A stretch of 64,000 nt of DNA, taken from Oleisolibacter albus (GTDB lineage: Bacteria; Pseudomonadota; Alphaproteobacteria; Azospirillales; Azospirillaceae). The notes beneath the pieces were generated by a model that was not told where the DNA came from, made no database searches, and saw only the letters and a program-made list of their open reading frames with translations. A program made the translations under genes and the position numbers. Of this stretch, positions 31,776-41,718 are shown piece by piece (the stretch's first letter is position 1; each line of letters starts with the position of its first letter). The stretch is taken from positions 1 through 64,000 of the forward strand of contig NZ_QGNJ01000010.1 in NCBI RefSeq assembly GCF_003336875.1, read 5' to 3'.

Positions 31776-32339
31776 CCCTGGCCCCCGCCGGCAAGCCGCG
31801 GCCGGGGTGACGGCCGGATGCGTGTAGCCGCATCGCGGCCGGGGGTGACGGCCAGGGCGCGGGCCGGGGTGCCGCCGGGCAAGGGTGGACCCGGCCGGAT
31901 GCGAGAAGGTGGACCCGGCCGGATGCGCGAGGGGAAATCAGCGGATGCTCCCCTCTCCGGGCCGGGGCGCGGACCGGGGCGCGGATCGGGGCGAGCGCTG
32001 CCGGACGCGGCCCCGCGCAGGCAGGGACTCGTCCAGACCATGAAGGGCCTTCTTCGCCAGTCGGAAGGTGGCCCCGCGCAGGCAGGGACTCGTCTCGCCG
32101 ACCATATGCTCGGGCTCGACGATGGGCGTCGTCCCCGCGCAGGCGGGGACCCAGGGGCCACAGCCCCCCCCACGCCGGTCAGGACCCGCCCAATCCCCTC
32201 CGAACACCCCGCCTTCCCCGGACAGCGTCGCCGATCTCCGGTCGTGCTGCTCGCCTGTGGCCCCGCCTGCGCAGGCACGACGCCGAAAGGGCCGTAAGCG
32301 TCCGCGCCCGTCCGTGCCCCGTGTCCTCCGTGACCCTCA
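31776..32339. repeat. Intergenic cluster of REP-like palindromes and direct repeats
   Basis: No gene is supported here. Two 20-base direct repeats of GGTGGACCCGGCCGGATGCG start at 31884 and 31908. Further on, elements of the form CCCCGCGCAGGC-GGGAC occur at 32011, 32072 and 32133, and a related CCCCGCCTGCGCAGGC at 32261. Full-length versions are palindromic (GTCCCCGCG / CGGGGAC) and look like REP elements, which are common between genes in alphaproteobacteria. The block lies downstream of lepA, where several could serve as transcript ends. Confidence 0.6.
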
Positions 32340-32530
32340 ACCCCGCCCGCCCAGGCATGACGCGGATGCGGGCAAGCCCCCCCTCGCGGAGATCCTCCGT
32401 CAGGGCGTCGGCTTCGGTGCAGTCGGCAACCTGCCCGGCGGTCAGGCGCAGATCGACGGGGTGGCCTTGTGCATCGACAAGCGCGTGGATTTTGCTGGTG
32501 CGCTCCCCACGGGAACGCCCTCCGCAGCTA
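32340..32530 (-). pseudogene. IS5-family transposase fragment
   Basis: The minus strand encodes GRSRGERTSKIHALVDAQGH followed by PVDLRLTAGQVADCTEADAL, which matches the region around the first catalytic Asp of IS5-type (IS427-like) transposases. Only about 60 codons remain; the start and the DKGYD and C-terminal blocks are absent. It differs from the second remnant at 33919-34590, so at least two elements have been here. Confidence 0.65.
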
Positions 32531-32879
32531 GCTGGTTAGTCCCGTCATTTGCTCGCGACCGATCTCGCAAGAAACAACTCTGCCTCCTCTTTACGCCCCT
32601 TTACCGATAGCACGCGCTGACCGAGCCTCGCATGGCCGTTGATATCAGCGGAACACAGGGACGGTTACGGCCGAGACGGCCCCCTTCCCATCTCGCATCA
32701 GTGGTGAGGTCCGGCTTATAGTAGTGATGTTTGCAGCCGGCTGGTTGAGTCGGTGGCAGGTTGGATCCTACCATCGACATCCCTTCATTCGACGAACTGA
32801 TTCTGATCAATCTGCCGGGACTGCCACCCTTGATACGTATCCGCACCAGCACAACCACATAATCGCCGAGAAGGGTCAT

Positions 32880-33755
32880 ATGGACGGTCAACGGCTTCAA
32901 GTTTTCTGGAATCAGGAGGTCAAAGCACTCCTAGCTGTCTACAAGCAGTTCGAAACCTTGCTGCCGAATCCTAAGACCGCGGGAGCAGAGCACCGCGGCG
33001 AAGACGGGCGGTATGTGGAAACGCTAGTGCGCTCGTACCTTCAAAAGTATTTACCAAGAGACCTGGAGGTACTGACAGGCTTTATCCTTCGCCCAGCAGT
33101 TAAGCTGGGAAACAACGATCGCTCAAGATCCAAGGAGAAAGATTTTCATACAACGCAGCTTGATATAATTGTCTATGACACCGGAAATTATCCCGTTTTC
33201 CAGAGAATGGTTGATACGGTTATTGTCCCGCCCGAGGGTGTGGTCGCAGTGTTGTCTATAAAAAAGACTCTTCGGGATACAGAGATCAGTGCAGAATGCA
33301 ATGCGCTTCTGGAGGCTTCAAAGGCCTGCCGCTGTGACGAGAGAAAACCGGAAGCGCGCCGCCGCGGGCCTTTCCTAGCCTTAGTCGCAACCAACTCTGA
33401 CCTTGCTGATAAGCAAAAGCCGAAAGAAAGAAAAATATTCGAAAAGCTTGAAGCCCTATATGGGAGCGACAGTGTTTTCGACGACATGATAGGGTTCGTG
33501 GGCGACATTTCCTCTTGGCATGTATTCAAAACGCGCCCACCACTTAAAATTTATGATAATAATAGATTTGCGAAATACATGTATGCCGAACTGGATGACA
33601 ACGAACTGCATCAAGGATTTCAATTTATTCTTTCAGGAATATTGTCTGTATACTACGATAAAACAAGGGGAGGTTTGAAACGTCCTGGATACACAGCGTT
33701 TGCGTCGAAACGCGCCACCGAAATTGGAAAGATCGCCTTCAGTTCGCTGCGCTAA
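32880..33755 (+). CDS. DUF6602-like protein, possible PD-(D/E)xK fold
   Basis: The 291-aa protein resembles DUF6602 proteins often found in defence or restriction islands. GRYVETLVRSYLQKYLP (E49), TQLDIIVYD (D95) and PEGVVAVLSIKKTL (K128) line up with the E...D...ExK order of the PD-(D/E)xK nuclease fold, but the usual glutamate of ExK is S126 here. This points to an altered or lost nuclease. The ATG at 32880 follows GAGAAGGG; a frame 52 codons longer is rejected. The GC content is lower than the surroundings, and transposase remnants lie on both sides, so the gene is probably a transferred cargo gene. The function is not known. Confidence 0.65.
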   Translation: MDGQRLQVFWNQEVKALLAVYKQFETLLPNPKTAGAEHRGEDGRYVETLVRSYLQKYLPRDLEVLTGFILRPAVKLGNNDRSRSKEKDFHTTQLDIIVYDTGNYPVFQRMVDTVIVPPEGVVAVLSIKKTLRDTEISAECNALLEASKACRCDERKPEARRRGPFLALVATNSDLADKQKPKERKIFEKLEALYGSDSVFDDMIGFVGDISSWHVFKTRPPLKIYDNNRFAKYMYAELDDNELHQGFQFILSGILSVYYDKTRGGLKRPGYTAFASKRATEIGKIAFSSLR

Positions 33756-33918
33756 TCCTTGGCAACTAAAGCGAAAGCCGCCCCGGTTACGGAGCGGCTT
33801 TCTAACCCGGTTTTTTCCATTATAAGCCGTCAGGAGTGACCGGAAACACGCTTTGGCTGTCTCGCTGGCAACCCAGAAGCCGCCACTTCGGGAAAAGTAA
33901 GTGGCGGCAGCGCGAATG

Positions 33919-34590
33919 TCAAGCTCCCACACACGGCGTGAAGATTTGACCAAGTAAGAGCGTCGAACAGAGCCATTTCTGGACGAAGCGCCAGCAGATA
34001 AGGCCGGCGGCGATGTGGTGGAGGGCGGTGAAGATGTCGGCGCGGCGCTCGTAGCGGACGGCGAGGCGGCGGAAGCGGGCAAACCAAGCCAAGGTGCGCT
34101 CGACGACCCACCGGTGTCGGCCCAAGCGCTCGCGGTTGTCGATGCCGCGGCGGGCGATGCGCGGAATGATGGCCCGGCGTCGCCGCGCTTGTCGGCAGAA
34201 GGCGAAATCATAATAGCCCTTGTCGGCGTGCAACTTGATTGGGCGTCGTCGTGGGCGGCCCGCGCATTGCCGGATCGCCGGCACGGCATCGACCACCTCC
34301 TCCAGCAACTTGCTGTCGTGCCGGTTGGCTGGAGACATCCTCAAAGCCAGGGGATGCCCCGTTGGCATCGACGGGGAGGTGGCGCTTGGACCCCGGGTTG
34401 CCGCGGTCCGTCGGGTTCGACCCGGTCTCCTCACCCCCCCTTTTTTGCCGGGACAGCGGCGCTGTCCACGGCGGCTCGCTTCCAGTTGATCACGTTGGCA
34501 TAGCCCAGCCAGTCCAAGAGGACCCGGTGCAAACGCTCCCAGACACCGGCTTGGTGCCACGCGTGCAAGCGCCGCCAGCACGTCATGCCC
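33919..34590 (-). pseudogene. IS5-family transposase, truncated and frameshifted
   Basis: Reading the minus strand gives GMTCWRRLHAWHQAGVWERL and then AAVDSAAVPAKKGG in one frame. ETGSNPTDRGNPGSKRHLPV follows in a second, and LALRMSPANRHDSKLLEEVV, HADKGYYDF and RHRWVVERTLAWFARFRRL in a third. These are the blocks of an IS427-type transposase in order, including the three DDE regions. The first frame change is at the run AAAAAAGGGGGGG near 34440 (plus coordinates), which could be a programmed slippage site. The second, near 34358, is an extra G and is inactivating. The N-terminal domain before GMTCW is missing, so the element is dead. Confidence 0.8.
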
Positions 34591-34749
34591 CTCCCCGCGC
34601 AGCCACGGCGCGGAGAGGGCCGGGACCGTCCGTCCGCGCCTCCGCTCCGTGTCCTCCATGTCCCTCCCCCACCCCGCCCGTTGATTGCGTAAAGGCTTAT
34701 TTTCCTATATCCTGCCCCTTCCCCCCTCCAGCGGAAGGAGTACCGCCCC

Positions 34750-36129
34750 ATGTCGATGCCTGTGCGGATCATGCGGGAGCCGCCTGCCGGCTCGCCCATT
34801 GACAGCCCGATGCTGCCCTGGGGGGCGGAGGGGCCGCCGCCGGCGGACCGGCTGCCGGCCACGCGGCCGGAGGACTATCATCCTCTCGCCGCCTGGCCGC
34901 CCCGGCCCTATGGCGACTGGGAGCGGCGGCGGCATGCCGCCTGTTCCGCGGCGCCCAACGATGCGGCCAACCGGCTGTTCCTGCTGCTGCATCCCGAGGT
35001 GGCGCACGAGCTGCTGGTGCGGGCCTGCACCGGCCAGGGCGAGATGTCGGACATCCATGCCTTCCGGCGCGGCTGGGCCGTGCCGCTGGACGGCAGCTTC
35101 GACGATACGCTGCCGCCGGGCTTCGCCGGCTGCCGGCTGCGGGTGCGCGACGGGGTGGTGGTGTTCACGCCGGAGCCGACGCTGGGCCATGATTACACCG
35201 ACCTGATCCCGCCCCCCGATGTGGACATGCCGGGGCTGGTCTGGGCCGGGCACGCGGCGTCCCGGCCCGCCCCGCACCAGCCTGACACGCCCCGGCCCGC
35301 CGTCCCCCCGCCTGCCGCCCGCCCGCCCGCCGGCCCCTGGTCCGGGGCCACGCCCGCCGCGCCGCCGCCCGTGTGCTCCGCCCGCCCGCGCCCGGGGCCG
35401 GAGCCGGACTGTCCCGCCGCCCCGCCTGCCCGCGGGCGGACCAAGCGCTTCGACTGGGCGCGGGGGGCCATGCTGCTGGGCCAGGGGCACAGCGTCACCG
35501 CCGTGGCGCTGGAGCTGGGCTGTTCGCGCCAGTCGCTGTGGCGGGCGCTGAAGATCGCGCCACAGCTGCGCGCCCTGGTGGAGGAGGAGCGGATGAAGCG
35601 GGCCGCCGACTTCGCCGCCCGCCTGGACGGGGCCCGCGGCGCCGTGCTGGAAAGCCTGATCCTGGCGGCCTGCCATGACCGCAACCCCACGGTGCTGGTG
35701 CATCTGTCGCGCATGATGCGGCTGGGCGAGGGCGCCGACTATACGCGGCTGGCCCGGGGTCTCGACGCCGTGCGCCGCCCGCACCGTCCGGGGACCGGCG
35801 CGGCGCCGCCTGATGCCCTGCGGCGGGACGCTGCCCGCCCTGCCGCGAATCCCCCAGGCGATCCTCCCGCCGATCCGCCTGTTGGCTGGCCGGCGGTTCC
35901 GCCCCTGGCGGCGGGCATGGCGCCCTGGGCTTCCCCCGGCGGCCGCCGCACCGGCCGGCCCCAGGCTGGCGGACCGCTCCCCCTGCGGGCACCGCTGCCG
36001 GTGACCCTCGGGCCGGCGCCGCAACGCCCGGCCCCACAGGCGCCCCGCATCGCCGCGGGCGTCCGGATGCCCGCGGCAAAGGCGACGGCGGGCACGCCGG
36101 CCGCGGCGGCGTCATCTTTGTCGCCTTAA
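34750..36129 (+). CDS. Proline-rich protein with central helix-turn-helix
   Basis: The 459-aa protein is unfamiliar to me. Residues 1-165 form a possible globular part (NRLFLLLHPEVAHELLVRAC ... GCRLRVRDGVVVFTPEP). Residues 170-228 are Pro/Ala-rich linker. Around 230-290 the segment WARGAMLLGQGHSVTAVALE plus LGCSRQSLWRALKIAP is a clear helix-turn-helix of the homeodomain-like/resolvase kind, followed by a charged helix. The last 130 residues are again Pro/Ala-rich. GGAAGGAG stands ten bases before the ATG. It ends inside a GTCATCTTTG motif that recurs twice downstream. A regulator or small-terminase-like DNA-binding role is possible. Confidence 0.6.
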   Translation: MSMPVRIMREPPAGSPIDSPMLPWGAEGPPPADRLPATRPEDYHPLAAWPPRPYGDWERRRHAACSAAPNDAANRLFLLLHPEVAHELLVRACTGQGEMSDIHAFRRGWAVPLDGSFDDTLPPGFAGCRLRVRDGVVVFTPEPTLGHDYTDLIPPPDVDMPGLVWAGHAASRPAPHQPDTPRPAVPPPAARPPAGPWSGATPAAPPPVCSARPRPGPEPDCPAAPPARGRTKRFDWARGAMLLGQGHSVTAVALELGCSRQSLWRALKIAPQLRALVEEERMKRAADFAARLDGARGAVLESLILAACHDRNPTVLVHLSRMMRLGEGADYTRLARGLDAVRRPHRPGTGAAPPDALRRDAARPAANPPGDPPADPPVGWPAVPPLAAGMAPWASPGGRRTGRPQAGGPLPLRAPLPVTLGPAPQRPAPQAPRIAAGVRMPAAKATAGTPAAAASSLSP

Positions 36130-36320
36130 GCGGATTTCGCCAGGAAAGCCGCGGGTGTGAATGGCGACGGGCCGGACGGGACATGTCGCGTTTGTCACCT
36201 TTGCGTCATGCCGGGGTCACCTTTGTCGCCCACACTGCACAGGTCCCGGCCCGGCCGGCAGCGGCCAGGACGGGACCGGCAGGCCGGAACAGGCGGCCAG
36301 AACAGGCGGCCAGAACAGGC
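36111..36320 (+). repeat. Repeated decamer GTCAYCTTTG and 13-bp tandem repeat
   Basis: GTCATCTTTG occurs at 36111-36120, and GTCACCTTTG at 36194-36203 and 36216-36225; the first and third continue with TCGCC. Three copies of a 13-bp unit (GGCCGGAACAGGC once, GGCCAGAACAGGC twice) follow at 36282-36320. The remaining interval to 36593 holds no gene I can support. The decamers lie at and just after the end of the HTH gene and before the exported-protein gene at 36594, so they may be binding sites. Confidence 0.55.
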
Positions 36321-36593
36321 AGGGGTCGTCATCGTTCCGTCACCAGTGCAGACGCCGCCCGGTTGTCACAGGACAGCGGGCTGTTCTCCGGTTTTACTTA
36401 TGCCGCAGCGCAGCGGCACGCAGATCGACTGTGCGCGAAGGAGGTAGTTTCCCGCTCTGCTGTGGTTTTCCTGTCCGGACGCCGTGCCCTCTGCTGGTCA
36501 CGGGGTAATCCGGGCGGGGATGGATAGGGTACCGGCGCCCCGGCGGACCGGTGCCGCACCGGGGCAGGCCCCCTGATCTGGAGGACCCGAACG

Positions 36594-37427
36594 ATGCGCA
36601 GGATCCTGCTGCCTCTGCCCTTGGCGGCCCTGATGCTGGCCGCCGCCCTGGCCCTGCTGGCCGGGCCTGCCGCCGCCGGCTGGCCGGACCAGTACGGGGC
36701 CTGGGACGATCTGGCCCCGGCCCTGGGGCATGAGGATCTGCCGGCGCGGGATGAAGCGGCGGAGCAACAGGGCCGCAAGGCCAGTCTGGCCACGCTGACC
36801 GACTGGCTGGGCACGCTCTATGACGGGGCCATGGCCAAGCTGCGCGGCGATACCCCGGCGGTGGACGCGGCGCAGCGGCGGCTGGCGCTCAAGGCCGATC
36901 CGCGGGCCTATGCCGACCGGGGGGTGCAGGCCGCGGCGCATCTGGCGCCGCTGGGCCTGTCCAGCACGCTTCAAACCCAGCTGGGCACCCGGACCATGCG
37001 CCAGAGCATGGCCGTCTCCGCCGGCTGCGGCAGCCGCTGGCTGCCGCACCAGGTCAGCGGCAGCGTCTCCGGCATGCCGGGCCGCGACGACTGGAACGGG
37101 CAGGCCCGCGCCAGCTGGGGCAGCGCCTGCGCCGCCGGCCAGCCGGGCTGGCGCTTCACCGCCGCCATGCAGGATCTGGCCCATGACGCCGACGGCAGCC
37201 TGGGCCTGGAATACCGGCCGCGCCCGACCGGCAGCCTGGGCGGCCTCAGCGCCGTGCGCGCCACGGTGACGGAGACGGGGGGCAGCATCGGCCTTGACGG
37301 CCGGCTGGACCGGGGCCTGTTGCCGGCCAGCCTGCTGCCGGTGCGCTCGCTGCCGGTCAATGCCGATGTGGAATGGCAGCAGGACGGCTCGGCCCGGCTG
37401 CGCCTGGGCACCCGGCTCCGCTTCTGA
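36594..37427 (+). CDS. Exported protein of unknown function, envelope-like
   Basis: A strong signal peptide (residues 4-28, ending GPAAAG) precedes a 250-residue mature chain. The second half is built of alternating polar and hydrophobic residues (SGSVSGMPGRDDWNGQARAS, GWRFTAAMQDLAH, VNADVEWQQDGSARLRLGTR) and the protein ends LRF. Amphipathic strands plus a terminal Phe suggest an outer-membrane or periplasmic beta protein, but I do not know the family. GGAGG lies about nine bases before the ATG at 36594. It converges with purH. Confidence 0.65.
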   Translation: MRRILLPLPLAALMLAAALALLAGPAAAGWPDQYGAWDDLAPALGHEDLPARDEAAEQQGRKASLATLTDWLGTLYDGAMAKLRGDTPAVDAAQRRLALKADPRAYADRGVQAAAHLAPLGLSSTLQTQLGTRTMRQSMAVSAGCGSRWLPHQVSGSVSGMPGRDDWNGQARASWGSACAAGQPGWRFTAAMQDLAHDADGSLGLEYRPRPTGSLGGLSAVRATVTETGGSIGLDGRLDRGLLPASLLPVRSLPVNADVEWQQDGSARLRLGTRLRF

Positions 37428-37555
37428 CCGCCCCCGCCCGCACCAGCCGTTGAGGGGAACCGCACCAGGCCGGCGACCGCCGGCCCGCGGGCTCGTGCCC
37501 GCGTAAGCCAAGGCGGCGGATGCCGCCGCCCGGCGCCTGAGGGACCGCTACAAAC

Positions 37556-39139
37556 TCAATGCCGGAAATGGCGCATGCCGGTGAAGACCATGGCCAGACC
37601 GCGCTCGTCGGCGGCGGCGATGACCTCGGCGTCGCGCATGCTGCCGCCCGGCTGGATCACCGCCGTCACGCCGGCATCGGCCGCCGCCAGCAGCCCGTCG
37701 GCGAAGGGGAAGAAGGCGTCGGAGGCGACGACGCTGCCCCTGGTGCCCGGCTCGGCCAGCCCGGCCGCCTTGGCCGCGTCGGCCGACTTCCAGGCGGCGA
37801 TGCGCGCGCTGTCCACCCGGCTCATCTGCCCGGCGCCGATGCCCACCGTGGCCCCGTCCTTGGCATAGACGATGGCGTTGGACTTCACATGCTTGGCCAC
37901 GCGGAAGGCGAACAGCAGGTCGGCCAGCTCCTTGTCGGTCGGCGCCCGCTTGGTCACCACCTTCAGCCCGTCCAGGCTGACGCGGCCATTGTCGCGGGTC
38001 TGCACCAGATAGCCGCCGGACACCGACTTCACCGTCAGCCCCGGCGCCGCAGGATCGGCCATGGCGCCGGTCAGCAGCACGCGCAGATTCTTCTTCGACG
38101 CCAGCAGCCGGCGCGCGCCCTCATCGGCGTCGGGGGCGATGACCACCTCGGCGAACAGCTTCGCGATCTCCTCGGCCGTGGCCGCATCCAGCGTGCGGTT
38201 GCAGGCGATGATGCCGCCGAAGGCGCTGACCGGGTCGCAGGCCAGGGCGCGGGCATAGGCCGCGTGCAGGTCGGTCCCCTCGGCCACGCCGCAGGGGTTG
38301 GCGTGCTTGATGATGGCGATGGCGGGGGCCTCGAACTCCGACACCAGCTCGAAGGCGGCATCGGTGTCGTTGAGGTTGTTGTAGCTCAGCTCCTTGCCCT
38401 GCAGCTGGGTCGCCGTGGCGATGCCCGGCCGCGTCTCGCCGCTGGTGTAGAAGGCCGCACTCTGGTGCGGGTTCTCGCCATAGCGCAGGGTCTGCTTCAG
38501 CACGCCGCCGAAGCCCAGCCGCTCGGGATAGGCCTCGCCCAGCTGCCCGGCGAACCAGGCGGCGATGGCGGTGTCATAGGCGCCGGTGCGGGCATAGGCC
38601 TTGGCCGCCAGCGTGCGGCGGAAGGCCAGGGTGGTCTGCCCGTCATGCACGGTCATCTGCCCGACCAGCTCGGCATAATCGGCGGGATCGGTGACCACGG
38701 CCACGAAATCGTGGTTCTTGGCCGCCCCGCGGATCAGCGACGGGCCGCCGATGTCGATGTTCTCGATGCAGGTCTCGAAATCCGCGCCCTTGGCCACCGT
38801 GGCCTCGAACGGATAGAGGTTGACCACCACCAGATCGATGCCGGGAATGTCGTGGTCGGCCATGGCCTGGGTGTGGCCGGCCAGATCGCGGCGGGCCAGG
38901 ATGCCGCCATGGATCTTCGGGTGCAGGGTCTTGACCCGCCCGTCCATCATCTCCGGGAAGCCGGTATGGTCGGAGACCTCGGTCACCGGCACCCCCGCAT
39001 CGGCCAGCGCCTTGGCGCTGCCGCCGGTGGAGAGGATATGCACGCCGCGGGCGGCCAGGGCCTTGCCCAGATCGACCAGCCCCGTCTTGTCGGAGACGGA
39101 GATGATGGCGCGGCGGATGGGAACGAGATCAAGGGTCAT
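37556..39139 (-). CDS. purH: Bifunctional AICAR formyltransferase / IMP cyclohydrolase
   Basis: PurH catalyses the last two steps of purine synthesis. The 527-aa chain has the N-terminal MGS-like IMP cyclohydrolase domain ([63 protein letters not shown]) and the C-terminal transformylase domain ([56 protein letters not shown]). It ends with [11 protein letters not shown] as in homologues. It is the last gene of the rpe-heparinase-purH group, 121 bases after the heparinase-like gene. Confidence 0.98.
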   Translation of the reverse strand: MTLDLVPIRRAIISVSDKTGLVDLGKALAARGVHILSTGGSAKALADAGVPVTEVSDHTGFPEMMDGRVKTLHPKIHGGILARRDLAGHTQAMADHDIPGIDLVVVNLYPFEATVAKGADFETCIENIDIGGPSLIRGAAKNHDFVAVVTDPADYAELVGQMTVHDGQTTLAFRRTLAAKAYARTGAYDTAIAAWFAGQLGEAYPERLGFGGVLKQTLRYGENPHQSAAFYTSGETRPGIATATQLQGKELSYNNLNDTDAAFELVSEFEAPAIAIIKHANPCGVAEGTDLHAAYARALACDPVSAFGGIIACNRTLDAATAEEIAKLFAEVVIAPDADEGARRLLASKKNLRVLLTGAMADPAAPGLTVKSVSGGYLVQTRDNGRVSLDGLKVVTKRAPTDKELADLLFAFRVAKHVKSNAIVYAKDGATVGIGAGQMSRVDSARIAAWKSADAAKAAGLAEPGTRGSVVASDAFFPFADGLLAAADAGVTAVIQPGGSMRDAEVIAAADERGLAMVFTGMRHFRH

Positions 39140-39260
39140 GACAGGCGGTCCAGGTTGATGCCGCGACGGTCGGGGACGCCGTCGGCGGCAGGGGGAACGG
39201 GCCGGCCCGGTTGTCCGCCGGGGGAGCCCTGCCCCGGCCCGGTCCGGTCAGGCGAAAGGC

Positions 39261-40910
39261 TCAGGTCTCCAGATCGGTGCCCTCGCGGCGGAAGGCCCAT
39301 TTCACCGTGGTCTTGCCGGACTGGGTCACGCCACGGATCACCAGCTGGCAGCTGCGGCGCGGCTCGGTCCCGCTGCCGAGATAGATGCTGTCCATCACGT
39401 CGATGTCGCCGCCGGCGGCCCGCACCTTCCACAGATGGCCGGACGGCAGGCGCAGCATCACCGCCGGCTCATGGTCCAGCGGCGCCACCTGCACCCCGGG
39501 ATGCAGGTGGAAGCGCACGGCGAAATCGCGGCCGCCGGCGCCCTCCAGCGTATCCTCGCCGCGCAGATCCTCGCCGCTCTCGGCCAGGTACAGCCGGCGG
39601 CGGTGCAGCAGCCCGTGCGTCTCCTGATAGCCGTCATGGGCGCAATCCACCAGCTGCCCGCCGGGCACGTCGGCCCGCACGGCCTCCACCTTGCGCGGGC
39701 GCCGTCCCAGGCCCCCCTCCTCCAGCACGGCGGCGGAGTTGGTGTCGGCCACGGTGACGGTGGAATGGGCGGCCGTGGCCGCCAGGGCCGTGCGCCAGCG
39801 CCCGGCATCGGAGGGGTGGCTGCCGCAGTTCACCACCAGCCGCTCGCGCCCCACGCTCATCTCGAAGCTCAGGCTGCCGGCATGGGCATGGGTGTCCAGC
39901 CCCGGCGGCGGCGGCACGCCTGCATCCAGCAGGATGCAGGTCCGGCCGGCGGTCAGCCGTTCGAACCCCACATGGGGAATGGATTTCAGCGGCCGCCCGC
40001 GGGCGTCGGCCTGCCCCAGCACGGTGTCGAGCATCACCGGCTCCCCTTCCTGGGAGCCGTTGAACAGGGCCAGCCCCCCGTCGCCGTGGCGGAAGAAGCG
40101 CAGGGTCGGCGTCATGCGGTCGATGGCGTGCTGCAGCGGCTCCGGCACCTCCACGCGGGCGGCGCGGTAGCAGCCCCGCAGATCGATCAGGTGGCGCAGC
40201 ACGGCCAGCTGCCGGGCCGGGGAGTGCTCCACATGGCCGCCGTCGGGCAGCACCTGCCGCGGCAGTTCCTGCGTCAGCGCCGAGCGGGCGCGCTCGGCCA
40301 GCGGCATCAGGCCGGGCAGGCACAGGCTGCCATAGGTCAGCCCCTTCAGCCCCAGCAGCAGCGCCTCGCCCTTCAGCCGGCCGGGCACGACCCGGCCCAG
40401 ATGGCGGACCTGCCGGGCCAGGCTGTCCAGCACACGGGCGCGCAGCTCGTCATCGGCGCTGGCCAGGAAGAAATCATGCTGCCCGATCCAGGCGGCCACG
40501 CGGGCGGCGGCCACGTCGGGGGCCCAGGCGACGGGATGCCAGCGCTTGCCGAACTGGTCGACCCACAGGCTGACCAGCACCCGCGCCTGCCGCCGGGCGG
40601 CATCGCCGCCGGTGGCGCGCAGATGGCGCAGCCAGTCGAAGCCGTGCATCTCCGCCAGCCAGGCGGCGGAGGCATCCGCTGCCAGCCAGGGGGGCAGCTC
40701 GCCGGGGATCGACTGCCCGGCGAAGCGGAAGATGTTGTTCAGCAGCTCCTGCCCGGTGGTGGCGTCGCCGGGCCAGGGGTCGGGCGGCACCACCTCAAGC
40801 TGCTGGGGGGCCGGACCGGACAGGCGCATCAGCCCGTAGACCGGGCTGGCATACCAGGAGCCCCGCGCGCCGGGCTGGAACCGTCGGTGCAGGCTGCCGC
40901 CGGCGGCCAT
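39261..40910 (-). CDS. Heparinase II/III family protein
   Basis: The 549-aa protein has the all-alpha toroid region in its first half (residues 60-320, e.g. LPDGGHVEHSPARQLAVLRH) and the beta-sandwich Hepar_II_III region in its second (DTHAHAGSLSFEMSVGRERL, VNCGSHPSD, AHSTVTVADTNSAAVLE). DTHAHAGSLSFE carries the His expected in the lyase active site. Its natural substrate in alphaproteobacteria is unknown. It lies six bases from the end of rpe and upstream of purH, an order recurring in Rhodospirillales and relatives, so it is probably cotranscribed with them. Confidence 0.93.
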   Translation of the reverse strand: MAAGGSLHRRFQPGARGSWYASPVYGLMRLSGPAPQQLEVVPPDPWPGDATTGQELLNNIFRFAGQSIPGELPPWLAADASAAWLAEMHGFDWLRHLRATGGDAARRQARVLVSLWVDQFGKRWHPVAWAPDVAAARVAAWIGQHDFFLASADDELRARVLDSLARQVRHLGRVVPGRLKGEALLLGLKGLTYGSLCLPGLMPLAERARSALTQELPRQVLPDGGHVEHSPARQLAVLRHLIDLRGCYRAARVEVPEPLQHAIDRMTPTLRFFRHGDGGLALFNGSQEGEPVMLDTVLGQADARGRPLKSIPHVGFERLTAGRTCILLDAGVPPPPGLDTHAHAGSLSFEMSVGRERLVVNCGSHPSDAGRWRTALAATAAHSTVTVADTNSAAVLEEGGLGRRPRKVEAVRADVPGGQLVDCAHDGYQETHGLLHRRRLYLAESGEDLRGEDTLEGAGGRDFAVRFHLHPGVQVAPLDHEPAVMLRLPSGHLWKVRAAGGDIDVMDSIYLGSGTEPRRSCQLVIRGVTQSGKTTVKWAFRREGTDLET

Positions 40911-40916
40911 GGGCGC

Positions 40917-41603
40917 TTAGGCCCCCTGCCCGCGCAGGGATCGGATGTTGGGCGCGTAGGCCGCGGGCCCGCCCTGGAAGGTGGAGGTGCCGGCCACCAG
41001 CACGTCGGCGCCGGCCTCGATGCACAGGCGCGCCGTCTCCACATTGACGCCGCCATCGACCTCCAGATCGATGATCCGGCCGCCCTGGCTCTCCGACATG
41101 GCCTCGATGCGCCGCCGCAGTTCGCGGATCTTGTCCAGCTGGCTGCGGATGAAGCTCTGGCCGCCGAAGCCTGGATTGACCGACATGACCAGGACCAGAT
41201 CGATGTCGCCCAGCAGATAGTCGATCATCGACAGCGGCGTGTGCGGATTCAGCACGATGCCCGGCTTCTTGCCCAGCGACCGGATCAGCTGCACCGTGCG
41301 GTGCGGATGCGGACCGGCCTCGGGATGGAAGCTGATGATGTCGGCACCGGCCTCGGCGAAGGCGCCGACGAAAGCGTCGACCGGCGCGATCATCAGATGC
41401 ACGTCGAAGGGCTTCGCCGTATGCGGGCGGAGCGCCTTGACCACACCGGGGCCGATGGTGAGGTTCGGCACGAAATGGCCGTCCATCACGTCGATATGGA
41501 TATAGTCGGCCCCCGCCGCGTCCACGGCGCGGACCTCTTCCCCCAACTTGGCGAAGTCGGCGGAGAGGATGGAGGGGGCGATCTTCACGGGCTGCTGCGG
41601 CAT
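40917..41603 (-). CDS. rpe: Ribulose-phosphate 3-epimerase
   Basis: Rpe interconverts ribulose 5-phosphate and xylulose 5-phosphate. The TIM-barrel signatures are complete: [36 protein letters not shown] (metal His and catalytic Asp), [26 protein letters not shown] and VAGTSTFQG. The 228-aa length is normal. I start at the ATG at 41603 ([11 protein letters not shown]). It opens the rpe-heparinase-purH operon; in many relatives rsmB precedes it directly, whereas here rsmB is about 2.7 kb away. Confidence 0.97.
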   Translation of the reverse strand: MPQQPVKIAPSILSADFAKLGEEVRAVDAAGADYIHIDVMDGHFVPNLTIGPGVVKALRPHTAKPFDVHLMIAPVDAFVGAFAEAGADIISFHPEAGPHPHRTVQLIRSLGKKPGIVLNPHTPLSMIDYLLGDIDLVLVMSVNPGFGGQSFIRSQLDKIRELRRRIEAMSESQGGRIIDLEVDGGVNVETARLCIEAGADVLVAGTSTFQGGPAAYAPNIRSLRGQGA

Positions 41604-41718
41604 GGCCGGTGTCCTACCAAGACGGACGCCCAGCCGCAAGGTCGATGGGGCCCGTGCATGTGTGGTTTTCCCTGGTGGAAGGCATCCGTCTTCGGGCCGG
41701 CGGTCCGGCGCCCTGCCC

